Assembly (NCBI GenBank): GCA_036245525.1
Contig: BTPG01000003.1
Coordinates: 192,058,164-192,122,163 of the forward strand
DNA: 64,000 nt
Reading direction: 5' to 3'
Source of the DNA: Semisulcospira habei
Taxonomy: Eukaryota; Mollusca; Gastropoda; Semisulcospiridae
Positions within the stretch are counted from its first letter, which is position 1. Every line of letters starts with the position of its first letter. Positions 40,894 to 52,263 of the stretch are shown one piece after another. A program made the translations under genes and the position numbers. The notes beneath the pieces are model-generated. The model did not search any database. It was not told the origin of the DNA and saw only the letters and a list, made by a program, of their open reading frames with translations.

Positions 40894-41152
40894 AATGTAA
40901 TCCAGAATAAGGTCAAACAAAAGACATGATATGCTGGTTGCTCATCCAGCCCCATCCATTTGCATGTAAATATGTTTGAAAACAATGAAAGATGCTTTAT
41001 TTAAGGCAACTTTTCCACCTGCAAGAGACACAGATTCTCATCAGCACCTGGTTGAAGCCAGGGCTCATGCCTCTTGGTGATACCATTTACATTCATTGCT
41101 GGTGCCATGCACATTCAATCTAAGGCGGGGGAGATCATCTCATGTGCTAGAT

Positions 41153-41556
41153 TGATTGATTGATTGTACATTGCTTAACGTCCCGACAGCAACAAGGCTT
41201 TCTCAGGACGTGCCTGCACTGCTTGTAAAAAAAAAAACCAACTAAACAGAACATTGAATGTATGTCGCCAACCGGTCAAATACGTTAAATAAACCTAACA
41301 CATGGGGCCTAAATAAAGCTAAGACCATCTAGCAACACACATCCAATATCAAGAGCTACATGCAGTGCAGACAGTAGGGAGAGTTTTAAAAAGGCAAATA
41401 CAGGTGAATGGACAAAGGGTAGACAGAAACACATGCCCCAGAATAGAGAGAAAAACCCATCCTGTGGGGCTGACCAGGGTGACCCTGGTCAGCCCCACAG
41501 GGTGGGTTTTTCTCTCTATTCTGGGGCATGTGTTTCTGTCTACCCTTTGTCCATTG
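41153..41556 (-). mobile_element. SINE copy with inverted duplication of its head
   Basis: The left part TGATTGATTGTACATTGCTT AACGTCCCGACAGC to TGACCAGGGTGACCCTGG is the SINE also found at 50261 and 60157. Instead of continuing to the normal end it turns back. 41483-41555 is the reverse complement of 41407-41479, 72 of 73 positions. A possible 5-bp duplication TAGAT flanks it (41148-41152 and 41557-41561). The right edge is 21 bp from HUWE1 exon 5. Strand is assigned by placing the (TTGA)n tail at the 3' end. Confidence 0.85.
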
Positions 41557-41576
41557 TAGATGGCAAAGGCACCTAC

Positions 41577-41697
41577 TTTTTGCTGGAGTGGCTGCTGCAC
41601 CTGCGTCTTTAGGCTCATCCTTGGCAGCTGCTGTTTTTTCCTCCGCAGTTGGTATCGACAGCATCACCGGTCGTCTGTTTCCAGTCTCTTCATTCAG
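41577..41697 (-). CDS. HUWE1: HUWE1, exon 5
   Basis: This 121-bp exon has the acceptor CATCTCTGACAG and the donor GTAGGTGCC. It starts in phase 0 and ends one base into a Thr codon. It encodes LNEETGNRRPVMLSI then PTAEEKTAAAKDEPKDAGAA and ATPAK. NEETGNRRPVML is the highly conserved strand right after the WWE domain of HUWE1; the remainder is a charged, Ala-rich linker. A palindromic SINE begins 22 bases past its donor in the transcript sense. Confidence 0.95.
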
Positions 41698-42061
41698 CTG
41701 TCAGAGATGTAACAATAACATACATTGATTGCAGAGTATGTTAGCCATTTTGGAAACTCCTGCGGGAATTATCACGACTAAAAGTGCAACCGACAGCCAA
41801 TGGGGTGAAGATATCACTCCTGTTATACACTCTTTCAATGACCAGGACATTACCATGTAAGGCGGTCTGTAATTTGCACCTTACAAACTCAGGACACAAG
41901 ATCCAGAACCACAGATCAGCACACACATCCACGATCCAAATCTGTTGCCTCTAGCAGCACTTACTTCATTAGGACACCAACCAAAGGACACTTTGCAGGA
42001 ACTGAGAAAGAGCAAATTGTCGACTAATTAATTTGGTTTAACTTCTTGCACTGGCGAAAAA

Positions 42062-42420
42062 ATTAATTTTTCTCTAAAATATATTTTTTCGAAAAATACT
42101 TACCGATGACATTACTGTCTGGAAGTGTCAACTACTTACCCAATTTTAGCCTAAGAACTTGTTGTGTTCCTTCACAACCCAGGAGGCACTCGGGGAACCC
42201 TCATTAGGGCTGAGAGTAGCCTCCCGTCCCAGTCTATCTGGGCACCCACTACGTGGCCCAATCACAAATCAGTCATGATACTTAGCTTACCAGCGGCAAG
42301 CGGGGCAGGTGGGAGGGTCCTTCGAGTAATGTCATCGGTAAGTATTTTTCGAAAAAATATATTTTAGAGAAAATTAATTTGTTTCCTCAAAAACATTACC
42401 GATGACATTACTGTCTGGAA
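42062..42420 (-). repeat. DIRS-D 3' terminal repeat and internal complementary region
   Basis: AATACTTACCGATGACATTA at 42097, its inverse GTAATGTCATCGGTAAGTAT at 42331, and ACATTACCGATGACATTACT at 42390 give the three-motif arrangement. TTTTTCGAAAAAATATATTT TAGAGAAAATTAATT (left end inverted) is directly fused to TGTTTCCTCAAAAACATTAC (right end inverted), a textbook internal complementary region. Confidence 0.9.
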
Positions 42421-42530
42421 GAATGGCGAAAAGGTGGAGGGTGCCGCGCCCCAAATACCATCATAAAAGGCATATGACAGAGCCCCACACCCATTCGCCA
42501 AACTTCCGACAATTTTAGCTAAGTGTATAC

Positions 42531-43820
42531 CTACGGCGCTTCCGGCGCCGGGAGGGAGTGTTGCGCTGCGGCGATGTCCCCCACCAGTGCGAGATTCTCT
42601 CGCTGGCCCGACAGATCCTTGAGGTAGAAGCGGGCGAATGTGGATTCTGCCCGCCAGCCCACTACTGCCACGATGTCTCGAACCGCACAATTGCGATCGA
42701 AGGTGACACTCGTGGCCATGGCCCGAACCTCGTGTGCGAGGATCTTGAGCCACTTCGCCCCGTCATGGGAAAGATCCTGATAGGCGGACCGAATGACCCA
42801 ACGTAGCCAGGAAGATATTGTCTGAGCTGTTATGTCATTTCTGTTGGGGTTCAAAGGTAGAAAGAGGTGTGATCGCCCTCGGCGGACGGGCTTGGATCTG
42901 CGTAAGTAAACGCGTAAGGCGCGCACAGGATCTTGTTGTCGCGTTTCCTTAGAAAAGGTCGCGTGTTTCAAAGGCCGAATATTTATGACCTGGGGAGCAG
43001 TCAAAGGAGACCGGGTCTTGGCAAGGAAGGCAGCGTCTGTGAGTAATTGTACAGAACCATTCGCTCAGAATTGGAGGCAGGTAGAACTGCTGACAGAGCG
43101 TGTAGTTCGCTTACCCTGGCCGCCGTGGCTAGGGCCAAAAGGAAGCATGTCTTCCGTGTCACATCAGCGAAGCGAGCCAGGGAAAGAGGCTCAAATCTGT
43201 CCGAATTAAGCCACGTCAAGACCCAGGGTAGGTCCCAGAGAGGAATCAGGGAGCGGGGAACCGGACGCTGCAGGCCAAAATGTGCCATCAGGTCTGCGAG
43301 ATCTTTACATGTGCCAGGGTCCGGGTGGCCTAGATTACGGTAAGTGTCAGCAATCATGGACAGGTATCCTCGGATCGTGATGGGGGCAAGGCTGAGGTCT
43401 CCAAAGAGCCAGAGAAAGAAGTTTGCGAGCTGTGGAGTAGTTAATTCGAGGGGAGAGAGATGTTGGTCCGAGCACCATGACTGGAACACTCGCCACTTGC
43501 CCTCGTAAACGCGTCGAGTCGAAGGTCGACGGGCTGAAGCGATTGCTTCCACTGCAGCACTCGAGAAACCTCTTGCGGTGAGGGCTTGCCGGACAATCTC
43601 CAGGCGTGAAGAAGGAGCCTCTCCGGGCACGGGTGGAACAGCAGCTGGCGAGGTTGTTTGAGCATAGTCCTCGACGTGGGGAGACGAAGAGGGGGACCCG
43701 TGGCGAGACAGAGAAGGTCGGTGGACCAAGATCTGTTCCAAGAGAACGGGGCGATCAAGAACAGTATCGCGTCGCAACCTCTGAGCTTGAACCGTCCCAG
43801 GGAATGGATAGCGCATCGAC
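42531..43820 (-). pseudogene. DIRS-D tyrosine recombinase, motifs intact
   Basis: The N-terminal frame (43001-43816) has LTARGFSSAAVEAIASARRP, TRRVYEGKWRVFQSWC, GYLSMIADTYRNLGHPDPGT and DVTRKTCFLLALATAARVSE. A frame change near 43003 leads to QQDPVRALRVYLRRSKPVRR, LKILAHEVRAMATSVTFDRN and VAVVGWRAESTFARFYLKDL. Catalytic Arg (AARVSEL), HEVR, Trp and Tyr (FARFY) are all present. One indel separates the halves. The enzyme integrates the circular DNA copy of DIRS elements without target duplication. Confidence 0.9.
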
Positions 43821-45716
43821 TGCCCATGTTAGAGGGTCTGGAATTGGGGAGACGAAGAGGGGAAGTCGATGATTCCACCTCGTGGCAAATAAGTCGATCA
43901 TGGGAGTTTCCCAGTGAGCACAGATCATCTGAAAGATGTCCGGGTGAAGTGTCCAATCCGTGCGGAGTAGTTGGCCGCGTCGAGAGAGGGAGTCGGCCAA
44001 TACGTTCAAGTGTCCGGGGATATGTCGAGCTTGGAGAGAGATGCCGCGGTCCTCGCACCAGCACATCAGGCGGTAGAGGAGAATGCACAGATCGGGAGAG
44101 CGTGTACCTCCCTGCTTCTGAAGGTATGAGACGACCATAGTGTTGTCCGACAGGACAAGAAGCGTCTGGTTGTGAAGATGGACTTCCCACACCATGAGCG
44201 CTTGCCACACTGCTTGTAGCTCGAGCCAGCTGATGTGTCTGCCTGCCAAGTCCGGTGTCCAGAGGCCGGATGTCGAAAGGAAACTCGAAAGCAGGTGTGC
44301 ACCCCATCCAGCGAGACTCGCATCCACGCAGAGCGAGAGCTGAGGGGGCAGTGAGGCGAGAGGAACTCCCGAAGCTAGCCAAGATGTGTCCATATAAACG
44401 CTGTAGGTGTGGGAGAAGGATTGGAGACACCGGCACCAGGGCATCGAGGTCGCTGGAGGACGGCCTCCAATGAAGCAGGAGATGTAACTGAAGCGGGCGG
44501 GAGTGAAGACGACCCAGGGGTAGGAGATCCGCCGCTGCATTCATCAGGCCGAGGAGTTGCAGCCAGACTCTGGTGGGAACGGATTCCGACCGGGCAACCC
44601 AAGCGGTGAGGGAGGTTAACTTCTGGATCCGAGGTTCCGGTAAACACACACGGTTGAGGTCGGTCGCAAATTCCATCCCAAGATGAATAAACCGGCGAGA
44701 CGGAGAGAGGTCCGACTTGCCCGCATGGAACAGAAACCCCAAGCGGGACAATAACAGGAGTAGAGCGTCCCTGTCCATCCGCAGCACCGATTCTGACGTA
44801 TTCCTCAGGAGAAGGTCGTCTAAGTAGTTGGAGATCGGACTGGATGACGACTGTCGAGCCTTGGCGACGACTGCATCTATTACTTACTTACGCCTGTCAC
44901 CCCTACCCGGGTATAGGCCGTCGACGAGAGACCTCCAGCAACTCCTGTCCTGTGCTTCTCCTTCGATTCTACTCCAGGTGGTTCCCAGTCTCTTGATGTC
45001 TGCTTGGAGGTCTCGACGCCAGGAGTTTCTCGGCCTACCTCTTTTCCCCTTTCCCTGGGGGTTCCATGACAATGCCTGCCTAGTGATACTGGAAGCTGGC
45101 TTTCTCAGACTGTGACCGATCCATCCCCATCTTCTTCGCCCAATTTCATTCTCTGCTGTTATCTGCTCTGTTCTCTCCCAGAGTCTGACGTTGCTGATCT
45201 TCTCTGGCCAGTGGATTTTCAAAATTCTTCTAAGGCAACTGTTCATGAAGGTCTGTACTCTGTTGACTGTGGTTTTTGTCAATCTCCATGTCTCTGCTCC
45301 ATATAGGAGAACTGCTTTTACATTGGAGTTGACTGCATCTATGATGCGAGTGAAAACCCACGGGCTGAGGTTGAGACCGAAGGGAAGGGCGCGAACTGGT
45401 AGATCACGCCTTCGAAAGCGAAGCGGAGATACCGTCTGGAGGCTGGATGTATGGGGACATGGAGATACGCATCGGAAAGATCCAGGCTGACTGCAAAATC
45501 CATGGGCTGCACCGCGGCACGGAGTGTCCGGGTGGTCTCCATGAGAAAAGTCGGAGCCAGTATAAACTTGTTCAGTGCCGAGAGATCGATGACAGGACGC
45601 CACTTTCCGTCCGGCTTCGGAACCACAAAGATGCGGCTGTAAAATGCCGGGGAGTCGAGACGAGACACTATCTCCGTGGCAGCCTTCTGTATAAGCGAGG
45701 CGACCTCTCCGCACAA
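43755..45716 (-). pseudogene. DIRS-D reverse transcriptase and RNase H, split by a LINE fragment
   Basis: RT N-terminal part (45339-45716): FYSRIFVVPKPDGKWRPVID, LSALNKFILAPTFLMETTRT and SLDLSDAYLHVPIHPASRRY with catalytic Asp kept. After the insertion at 44881-45330 follow the YLDD region (about 44800-44830) and KSDLSPSRRFIHLGMEFATD. RNase H (43755-44540): LCVDASLAGWGAHLL, ISWLELQAVWQALMV, VLSDNTMVVSYLQKQGGTRS and RHIPGHLNVLADSLSRRGQL. One frameshift lies between the thumb and RNase H. Confidence 0.9.
44881..45330 (-). mobile_element. RTE-like LINE 3' fragment in DIRS-D RT gene
   Basis: This 450-bp insertion is flanked by the 12-bp duplication GACTGCATCTAT (44869-44880 and 45331-45342). The 3' end is at the left with a (GTAA)n-type tail (TACTTACTTACGCCTG on plus). 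The encoded C-terminal LINE domain reads VLLYGAETWRLTKTTVNRVQ, NSCLRRILKIHWPEKISNVR, RRWGWIGHSLRK and RGRPRNSWRRDL. It is a 5'-truncated copy keeping only the last 130 or so codons. Confidence 0.93.
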
Positions 45717-45759
45717 GGCGATGGCTTTTAACTTGTCGGATGGAACGTTTGTCTACAAC

Positions 45760-46509
45760 GGAGATCATCTCAACGGCGGAGGTGAACGGAACGAAATCGA
45801 GAGACCCTCGGAGATGGTAGTAAGGACCCAAGGGTCGTCCGGTAGCAGCGCCCTCGATATGTCGCTGCAAAGTGCCAGTCTCCCGCCGACCGGAGACCCC
45901 CCGAGGGGCTGGCGGGAACTGGGACCTGCCCTCGACCAGGGCGGCGGGCAGGTCTTAACGGGTTTAACGCGGCCGAAAGCGGGAGCCCTCCGGGGTGCGT
46001 TGGAATGATTGGGAATGAAGGTCGAAGAGGGTCTGGAGGTCCGCAGGGCGCGACCCACGGCCTTGCGGGCGGCGTGAAAGCGAGAAGTGGTAATGCGGTT
46101 GGGCCAGCGGTCTAAATTTCCGTCCTTCACCTTCTGCCAAGTCTCACCAAATAGAAGATGTCCACCAAGAGGAGCCCGACGCAGTTGTGACTTCAGATCA
46201 GGGGGCAATCCACGACAGGCTTGTAGAATAGGCATCCCGACGCATGAGGTCACAGTTAGCAGCAGCCGCCATTGCGTTGACGGAAGAGTGATAAGCTGCC
46301 CGGTTAGCCGCGACCGCTAGAGCGAGGAGATCACCAAGGAGGGGCGAAGTGTCTCGTGAGTCTTCAATGCGACGTATAAAAGCTTGCGTGAGAAGCTCCA
46401 GAAAACCCCCACAGGCCAACGTGTTCCGCACTAGGGATGCTGTCTGATCCAAACCACGCGGGAAAGTGTAACGTAGCTTAGAGTTGCCGCCAAGCTGCGC
46501 CACAGCCGG
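45760..46509 (-). pseudogene. DIRS-D gag, C-terminal part
   Basis: The frames contain AQLGGNSKLRYTFPRGLDQT, SLVRNTLACGGFLELLTQAF, AVAANRAAYHSSVNAMAAAA, LQACRGLPPDLKSQLRRAPL and LFGETWQKVKDGNLDRWPNR. This is the fullest record in the window of this gag region and serves to measure gaps in DIRS-B and DIRS-C. The I-LINE integrated at 46494-46509, within the PAVAQL codons. The N-terminal part lies beyond 52937. Confidence 0.85.
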
Positions 46510-46731
46510 TTAGTTAGTTAGTTATTTGGGTTTAACGCCGAGCAGGCGACTAAGGCCATCTCACGGCGGGATGGGTAAAAATCTGGTCAGCCAGACTAAA
46601 AGCAAGGTCTTAAGACAAGATGTAAATATAGATTAAAAATCTCAGGCTAAAATGTCGCACATGTCTGGAAAAGAAACGTCTACAGACTCTCAAAAAGGGC
46701 AAATAAAAAAATTCACATAGTCTATGAATGC

Positions 46732-48600
46732 TCAGATCTTGTTAAAAATATTGCATTCTCTCAAAAAATTGAAGATTTTGTCCGGGGGAACATCCCGGAA
46801 CAAAACCTTCAAGGAGTCTGCTGTGAAGTGTTTATATCTGGTGTCAATTAGGTCAGCACAATACAGCAAAAAGTGTCGAACAGAAAACTGCTCATCACAG
46901 GCAAAACACCATGGACGCTCATCCTGTTTAAGTAAGTAAGAGTGCGTAACATATGTGTGCCCGATGTGGAGCCGAGCAAGGACAGTCTCCTCACGGCGGC
47001 TGCCGCAGCGGAAAGGTAGACTGTCAGACAACTTAGGAAGAGCTTCATGAAGCTTGTTCCCTTCCTCTTTGTCCCACTCGGACTGCCACTCGCGGGCTAT
47101 GTACGCACTAATAACAGGTTTAAAATCACTATAGACAGTCTGTGTGTCAGGGACAGGGTCACTGCGGGCACTGTTGGCAGCAGAATCTGCGATTCTGTTG
47201 CCTTCGATGCCCACATGGCCTGGGACCCAAATAAAAATGATATCATAATACTCCTTCATCAAGTCCGCGTAGAGCTCTCTAATCTGCACCAGCAGTGGAT
47301 GGTCTGTTCCCGCGCCCTGAAGGGCCTGCAGGGCAGAAAGAGAGTCAGACAGAATCAGGAAGTTCCTTTCCCGAGACTGATAGGCATGCTTGAGTGCTAG
47401 CAGAATGGCCTGCAGTTCTGCACTAAATACAGAGGAATGGTCAGGGAGACGGAGCTTAAATGGGCGTCTAGGATGGCGAGAGGACACTGCAGCCGCAGCC
47501 ACTCTTCCATCCTCAGACTTGGACCCATCCGTATAAAGACGACAATAGCCAGGAAAAATTGAAAGGAGTTCATTGAGGCTCTGTTGGTATATGGCTGGTG
47601 GAGTACAATCCTTCTTGTGGGCAGTCAAGTCCAGCAAGATGTCAGGAACTGGTAGTAGCCAGGGTGGAGTGACGTGTTGCAGAGATTCCGAAACTTTGTC
47701 CAGGTCCACTCCGGCCGCCTGCAGATGAGGTCGGACACGGAAGGAAAGTGGACGGACAGCTCCCGGATGGGCATCGTAAATCTCTGCAAACGACGGGTTA
47801 AAAACACAATCATAGGCAGGATTTTCTGGATGGGCCTTCAGCTTCAGAACGTAGCTGAGCATGAGGCGGATGCGGCGGAGCCTGAGAGAAGGCTCCCCTG
47901 CCTCTGCATACAGACTAGGAACTGGAGATGTCCTGAAGGCTCCCAGACATATGCGCAGACCTTGATGGTGAATTGTGTTCAGACGCTGCAGAACAGACTT
48001 GGAAGCCGAGCCATATACCACAGAGCCGTAATCCAGTTTGGACCGAACAAGGGCCCGGTACAGTCGAAGTAAGACGATGCGGTCTGCACCCCAGTCAGTA
48101 CGACCAACGACACGAAGAATGTCGAGGGCCTTCCGACAAGAGGTTCTAAGGTAGTTAACATGGTTGCAGAAGGTCAATCTTTTGTCAAAGATGACCCCCA
48201 AAAACTTGGCCTCTTCAGCCACCTTAATTGGCACTCCAGCAATGCTCAGGCTAGGTTCTGGAACAAATTTCGTCTGGTTAGTAAAATGCACACAGACTGT
48301 CTTGGAGGGCGAGAATCTGAATCCATTGAGAGACACCCACCCCTGGATGCGATCAACGCACAGCTGCAAGCGCCTCTCAAGGGACGCAAGTCCTCGACCT
48401 CGTGCACACAAAGCAAAGTCGTCCACAAACAAAGAGCATTCAGAATCATCCTTGACGGCCTTTACAATGTTATTTATTTTAATGCTAAATAAAACAGGAG
48501 ATAGAATACTGCCCTGCGGGACACCCATCTCCTGTTCAAAGGAGTCGGAGAGGGTGGAGCCCACACGGACATGGAACGACCTGTTTGGACAAAAAATTGT
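46732..48600 (-). pseudogene. I-LINE ORF2, RT C-terminal half and RNase H
   Basis: This 610-codon frame begins after the frameshift. It has QEMGVPQGSILSPVLFSIKI, SLFVDDFALCARG (FVDD active site), FLGVIFDKRLTFCNHVNYLR and RSKLDYGSVVYGSASKSVLQ. RNase H follows: CRLYTDGSKSEDGRVAAAAV, SVFSAELQAILLALKHAYQS, ILSDSLSALQAL and IIFIWVPGHVGIEGNRIADS (D, E, D and HxxxxGN-D motifs). The C-terminus has a Cys/His segment (CFACDEQFSVRHFLLYC). Confidence 0.95.
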
Positions 48601-50821
48601 GAATAAAAATGGGCAGATGCCCTTTAAAACCCATGTCCGACAAATCAGACATTATACCATGCTTCCAGGTAGTGTCATATGCCTTTTCAAGATCAAAGAA
48701 AATTGCATAGACATGCTGCTTGTTGACAAAAGCATCTCGGATAAAAGACTCAAAGCGGACTAGATGGTCAGTTGTACTACGGAAGCGCCGGAAACCGCAC
48801 TGGAGGTCTGTGATGAGACCCTGTGACTCAAGATGCCACACCAGTCGGGCGTTGACCAAGCGTTCCATAGTTTTACATAAACATGATGTCAAAGCTATTG
48901 GCCGGTAGTTGCCCGGGTCGGAAGGATCCTTACCCGGCTTGGGAATTGGCACAACCACAGCCTGGCGCCAAGATGGCGGAAAATGACCGGTTATCCAGAT
49001 ATGGTTAAAGGCCTTGAGAAGTACAAGGAGTGAATCCTCAGGCAGATGTGTTATGAGCTGATAATGGATGGTATTTAATCCAGCAGCAGAGTCAGTACAT
49101 TTCTGCATGGCTTGCTGCAATTCTGAAAACGTAAAAGGGGCATTATAGTCTTCCAAGTTATCCGATATAAAATCACAAGCACAAGATTCTCGCTTCTCCT
49201 TCTCTCTCTGGAAGAAAGGTGAATAATGCTCTGCTGAAGAATTATGGGCAATGGTGGAGGCAAGCAAATTGGCCACAGCCTTTTTATCTGTGACCAAACT
49301 GGCACCATCTCTAAGATGGCCGACAGAAGCCGAGCCACCCCTGCCCCTAATTCTTCGAACAGCCTTCCAGACTTTTTGGGACGGAGTCCTAGAAGATAAA
49401 GATGAGACGAAGCGTCTCCAGGAAGCACGGCGTTCACGTTTAAAAATATAACGGGCTTTCGCCCGCTGTCTTTTAAAGGTTAAAATATTTGCTTGCGACG
49501 GATTACGAAATGCACGTCGCTGAGCAGATTTGCGCATTGTTTGGGCCTTGCGGCACTCTTCATTGAACCATGGTACTCTCGGCTTCCGAGGGAGTGATGT
49601 GGAAGTCCTAGGGATGGTTTCACCTGCAACCTCCAACAAAATAGAAGTAAAACAAGAAACAGGTTCTTCAGCTGACATGACCACCTCCTCTGTAAGACGA
49701 GACTGACAGAGAGAGGCAAACAGAGACCAGTTAGCTTTCTTGAGATTCCAGCGCCCCACCGGCGAATCCTCCTCACAGCTGACCGATGACAGGACTACTG
49801 GGAAGTGGTCACTACCACACAGGTCGTCGTGAACCTTCCAGTCAAAGTCCAGCATGAGAGAAGGATCACACACAGTGAGGTCTAGAACAGAACTAGATCC
49901 GGAACCTGAGTTAGAGTATGTAGGTGAGCCATCGTTAAAGACACATAGGTTAAGTTGAGAAAAAACATCTTCTAACATCTGACCTCTGCCATCATAGTGG
50001 TCACTACCCCAAAGGTGAGCATGACCGTTAAAATCCCCCATGAGAATAAAGGGAGGGGGCAGTTGATCTACTAAGTGAAAAATATCATTGCTACAGACCC
50101 GCAGTGATGGTGGCAGGTAAATACTGCATATGGTTATGGTCTTTTTTAAGGTAACCCGAGCAGCGACAGCCTGAAGACAGGTGTCGATGCTAACGGGGCT
50201 ACAGAAAATTTGGCTACTAATGAGAAGAGCCGCTCCACCCGAGCGCCTCTCCGAATCAGATTGATTGTACATTGCTTAACGTCCCGACAGCAACAACGCT
50301 TTCTCAGGACGTGCCTGCACTGCTTGTGAAAAAAAAAACCAAAACAGAACATTGAATGTATGTCGCCAGCCGGTCAAATACGTTAAATAAACCTAACACA
50401 TGGGGCCTAAATAAAGCTAAGACCATTTAGCAACACACATCCAATATCAAGAGCTACAGGCAGTGCAGACAGTAGGGAGAGTTTTAAAAAGGCAAATACA
50501 GGTGAATGGACAAAGGGTAGACAGAAACACATGCCCCAGAATAGAGAGAAAAACCCACCCTGTGGGGCTGACCAGGGTGACCCTGGGAACTAAAAAATAC
50601 CTAACCCCACCCAAGTCCCCCAGGGCAGACCCGGGTGGGGCCCTCTCCGAATCAGAGCCTTTATGTATAACATTAAAACCATTAAAAGACACAGGGTCAG
50701 AAGTCTTCAGGTAAGTCTCCTGAAGAGATATGACTGAGGGGTTATAGAACTTGACTAAAAGACGTAATTCCTCAAAGTTAGCTCGAAAACCACGACAATT
50801 CCACTGAAGCAAAGAGTCCAT
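48536..50821 (-). pseudogene. I-LINE ORF2, endonuclease and RT N-terminal half
   Basis: It starts at a Met at 50821 (SLLQWNCRGFRANFEELRLL), is cut by a SINE at 50261-50641, and continues with GGAALLISSQIFCSPVSIDT, PPPFILMGDFNGHAHLWGSD, DLTVCDPSLMLDFDW and GSDHFPVVLSS (endonuclease). RT then begins: DSAAGLNTIHYQLITHLPED, VPIPKPGKDPSDPGNYRPIA, LQCGFRRFRSTTDHLVRFES and FDLEKAYDTTWKHGI. The frame breaks near 48590 before the PQG motif. ORF2 starts only 3 bases after the ORF1 stop (TAA TT ATG). Confidence 0.93.
50261..50641 (-). mobile_element. SINE, 381 bp, in I-LINE ORF2
   Basis: The insertion has a 15-bp duplication CCTCTCCGAATCAGA (50246-50260 and 50642-50656). On plus it runs from TTGATTGTACATTGCTTAAC to CAGGGCAGACCCGGGTGGGG. 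Its length equals the copy at 60157-60537. It encodes nothing. In sense (minus) it would begin CCCCACCCGGGTCTGCCCTG and end in a (TCAA)n tail. No clear tRNA A/B boxes were seen at the head. Confidence 0.93.
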
Positions 50822-50823
50822 AA

Positions 50824-52263
50824 TTAAGTCTGATCTGGGGGTAAGGAGTTTTTCCCCCCTTTTTCCTTTACCTTGGAAGGAGTTGAAGAAACAGAGGGGG
50901 GCCGGCTCCCGGGCCTCCTCTGGTTCTTCGGAGAGGAAGGGGGTGGAGCTGCCGCAGCATCAGCAACAACAACTTCCACTCCCTCCATCCGCTCCTCCAG
51001 TGCAGCATATTTGTTTTGAAGGGGCACATCTGTGTTCCCCTTCTGGGCCCGTGCGCACAGCGGTCCCATAGATTTCTTAGACTTCTGGTCCTGGGCAGCG
51101 TTCCTGCCGCTAGAGTTAGCGGCCTTAGAAGGCTGACCAGAGCCAGAAGCCTTTGGAGTTGACTGACTAACAGGTTTGGGTGGGGGCTGAGGCTTAGGGG
51201 CAACAGAAGGCGGCACAACCGGACCGGCAGTGTCCGCCTTCTGCGTTCCCTGGCTCCTTGTCACCACCGGAGGAGGGTTACTCTCCAGGGGCGAGATGAG
51301 CCGAGGCTCCGCCCCCAACCAAGAAGTTGGGGTCTGACATGAAAAGTCTTTGGTGGGGCGCTTGCCTGCCACCGCTGCACTAAAAGTATACACTGAGGTG
51401 TTAGAGGTTGGGGCAGCCGCAGCTGCACCAGGGCCTTCAACCAGTTTTTTGGCATCCAGAAAGGACAGCCCCTTCTCCACACGCACCTGCTGAATCTTGC
51501 ACTCGGATATCCAACGAGGGCATTTCTTATCCGAAGCCATATGCGCCCCCTGGCAATTCACACACAGGGGGGTGGCTGTGCAGGACTCAGCAGAGTGTCC
51601 GGGCCTAGTGCAACGGGCGCATGAAGCCTCTGCCTGACGGCATGTCTTCTGCCCATGGCCATACTTTTGGCACTTAAAGCACCGGAGGGGAAGAGGGACG
51701 TACTTTTTCACTCTCAGGGAGTAGTAACCTCCCCAGATGGTAGTAGGAGGGGTGGGGGTGCCAAACGTCAGGATGATGGTAGGGAGACGGATCTCCCCAC
51801 CACCTCGCTTGGAAGCGAAGCGCCTGACGCAAGTCACCCCCTGAGACTTAAGGTTCCTTACAAGTTCATCTTCTGACAGTTCTGCCAAAGCTTGATCTTT
51901 GATTACGCCTCTTGACGAATTCATAGTTTTGTGGGGTGTGACTTCCACAGGAGTGTCTCCGATGGAAGAGAGCCCCAGTAGCCCGCTGGAGTGTGCCCGA
52001 GTACGGCACTCCACCAGCAAGTCACCAGACCTGAGGCGCTGGGCGTCAGGCCTGCCAACACGGCTCCTGAGGGTCTCCCCCACCAGAAAAGGATGCAGCT
52101 TGGTAACTGGTTTCTCCTTCACCTTGCTATGGACAATGAGGAAGCGAGGCCATACGGCCGACGCCTGAGGCGTCGCTTCCTCACAGTCTGAATCACTGTC
52201 ATGTGCAATGTCGGTGTCTATGCGCCGTTTCTGTGCTAGTTTTGGTTTTTTGGTTTTATCCAT
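50824..52263 (-). CDS. I-LINE ORF1 protein, intact 479 codons
   Basis: The frame is uninterrupted from Met at 52263 to TAA at 50824. Residues 1-130 are charged; 95-190 hold VEVTPHKTMNSSRGVIKDQA and LSEDELVRNLKSQGVTCVRR, an RRM-like region in such proteins. Three zinc knuckles follow: CFKCQKYGHGQKTC, CARCTRPGHSAESC and CVNCQGAHMASDKKC. The C-terminal 200 residues are Pro/Ser/Ala-rich with a short coiled-coil-like KYAALEERMEGVEVVV. It would bind the LINE RNA. It is the only TE protein in the window that is complete. Confidence 0.93.
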   Translation of the reverse strand: MDKTKKPKLAQKRRIDTDIAHDSDSDCEEATPQASAVWPRFLIVHSKVKEKPVTKLHPFLVGETLRSRVGRPDAQRLRSGDLLVECRTRAHSSGLLGLSSIGDTPVEVTPHKTMNSSRGVIKDQALAELSEDELVRNLKSQGVTCVRRFASKRGGGEIRLPTIILTFGTPTPPTTIWGGYYSLRVKKYVPLPLRCFKCQKYGHGQKTCRQAEASCARCTRPGHSAESCTATPLCVNCQGAHMASDKKCPRWISECKIQQVRVEKGLSFLDAKKLVEGPGAAAAAPTSNTSVYTFSAAVAGKRPTKDFSCQTPTSWLGAEPRLISPLESNPPPVVTRSQGTQKADTAGPVVPPSVAPKPQPPPKPVSQSTPKASGSGQPSKAANSSGRNAAQDQKSKKSMGPLCARAQKGNTDVPLQNKYAALEERMEGVEVVVADAAAAPPPSSPKNQRRPGSRPPSVSSTPSKVKEKGGKNSLPPDQT

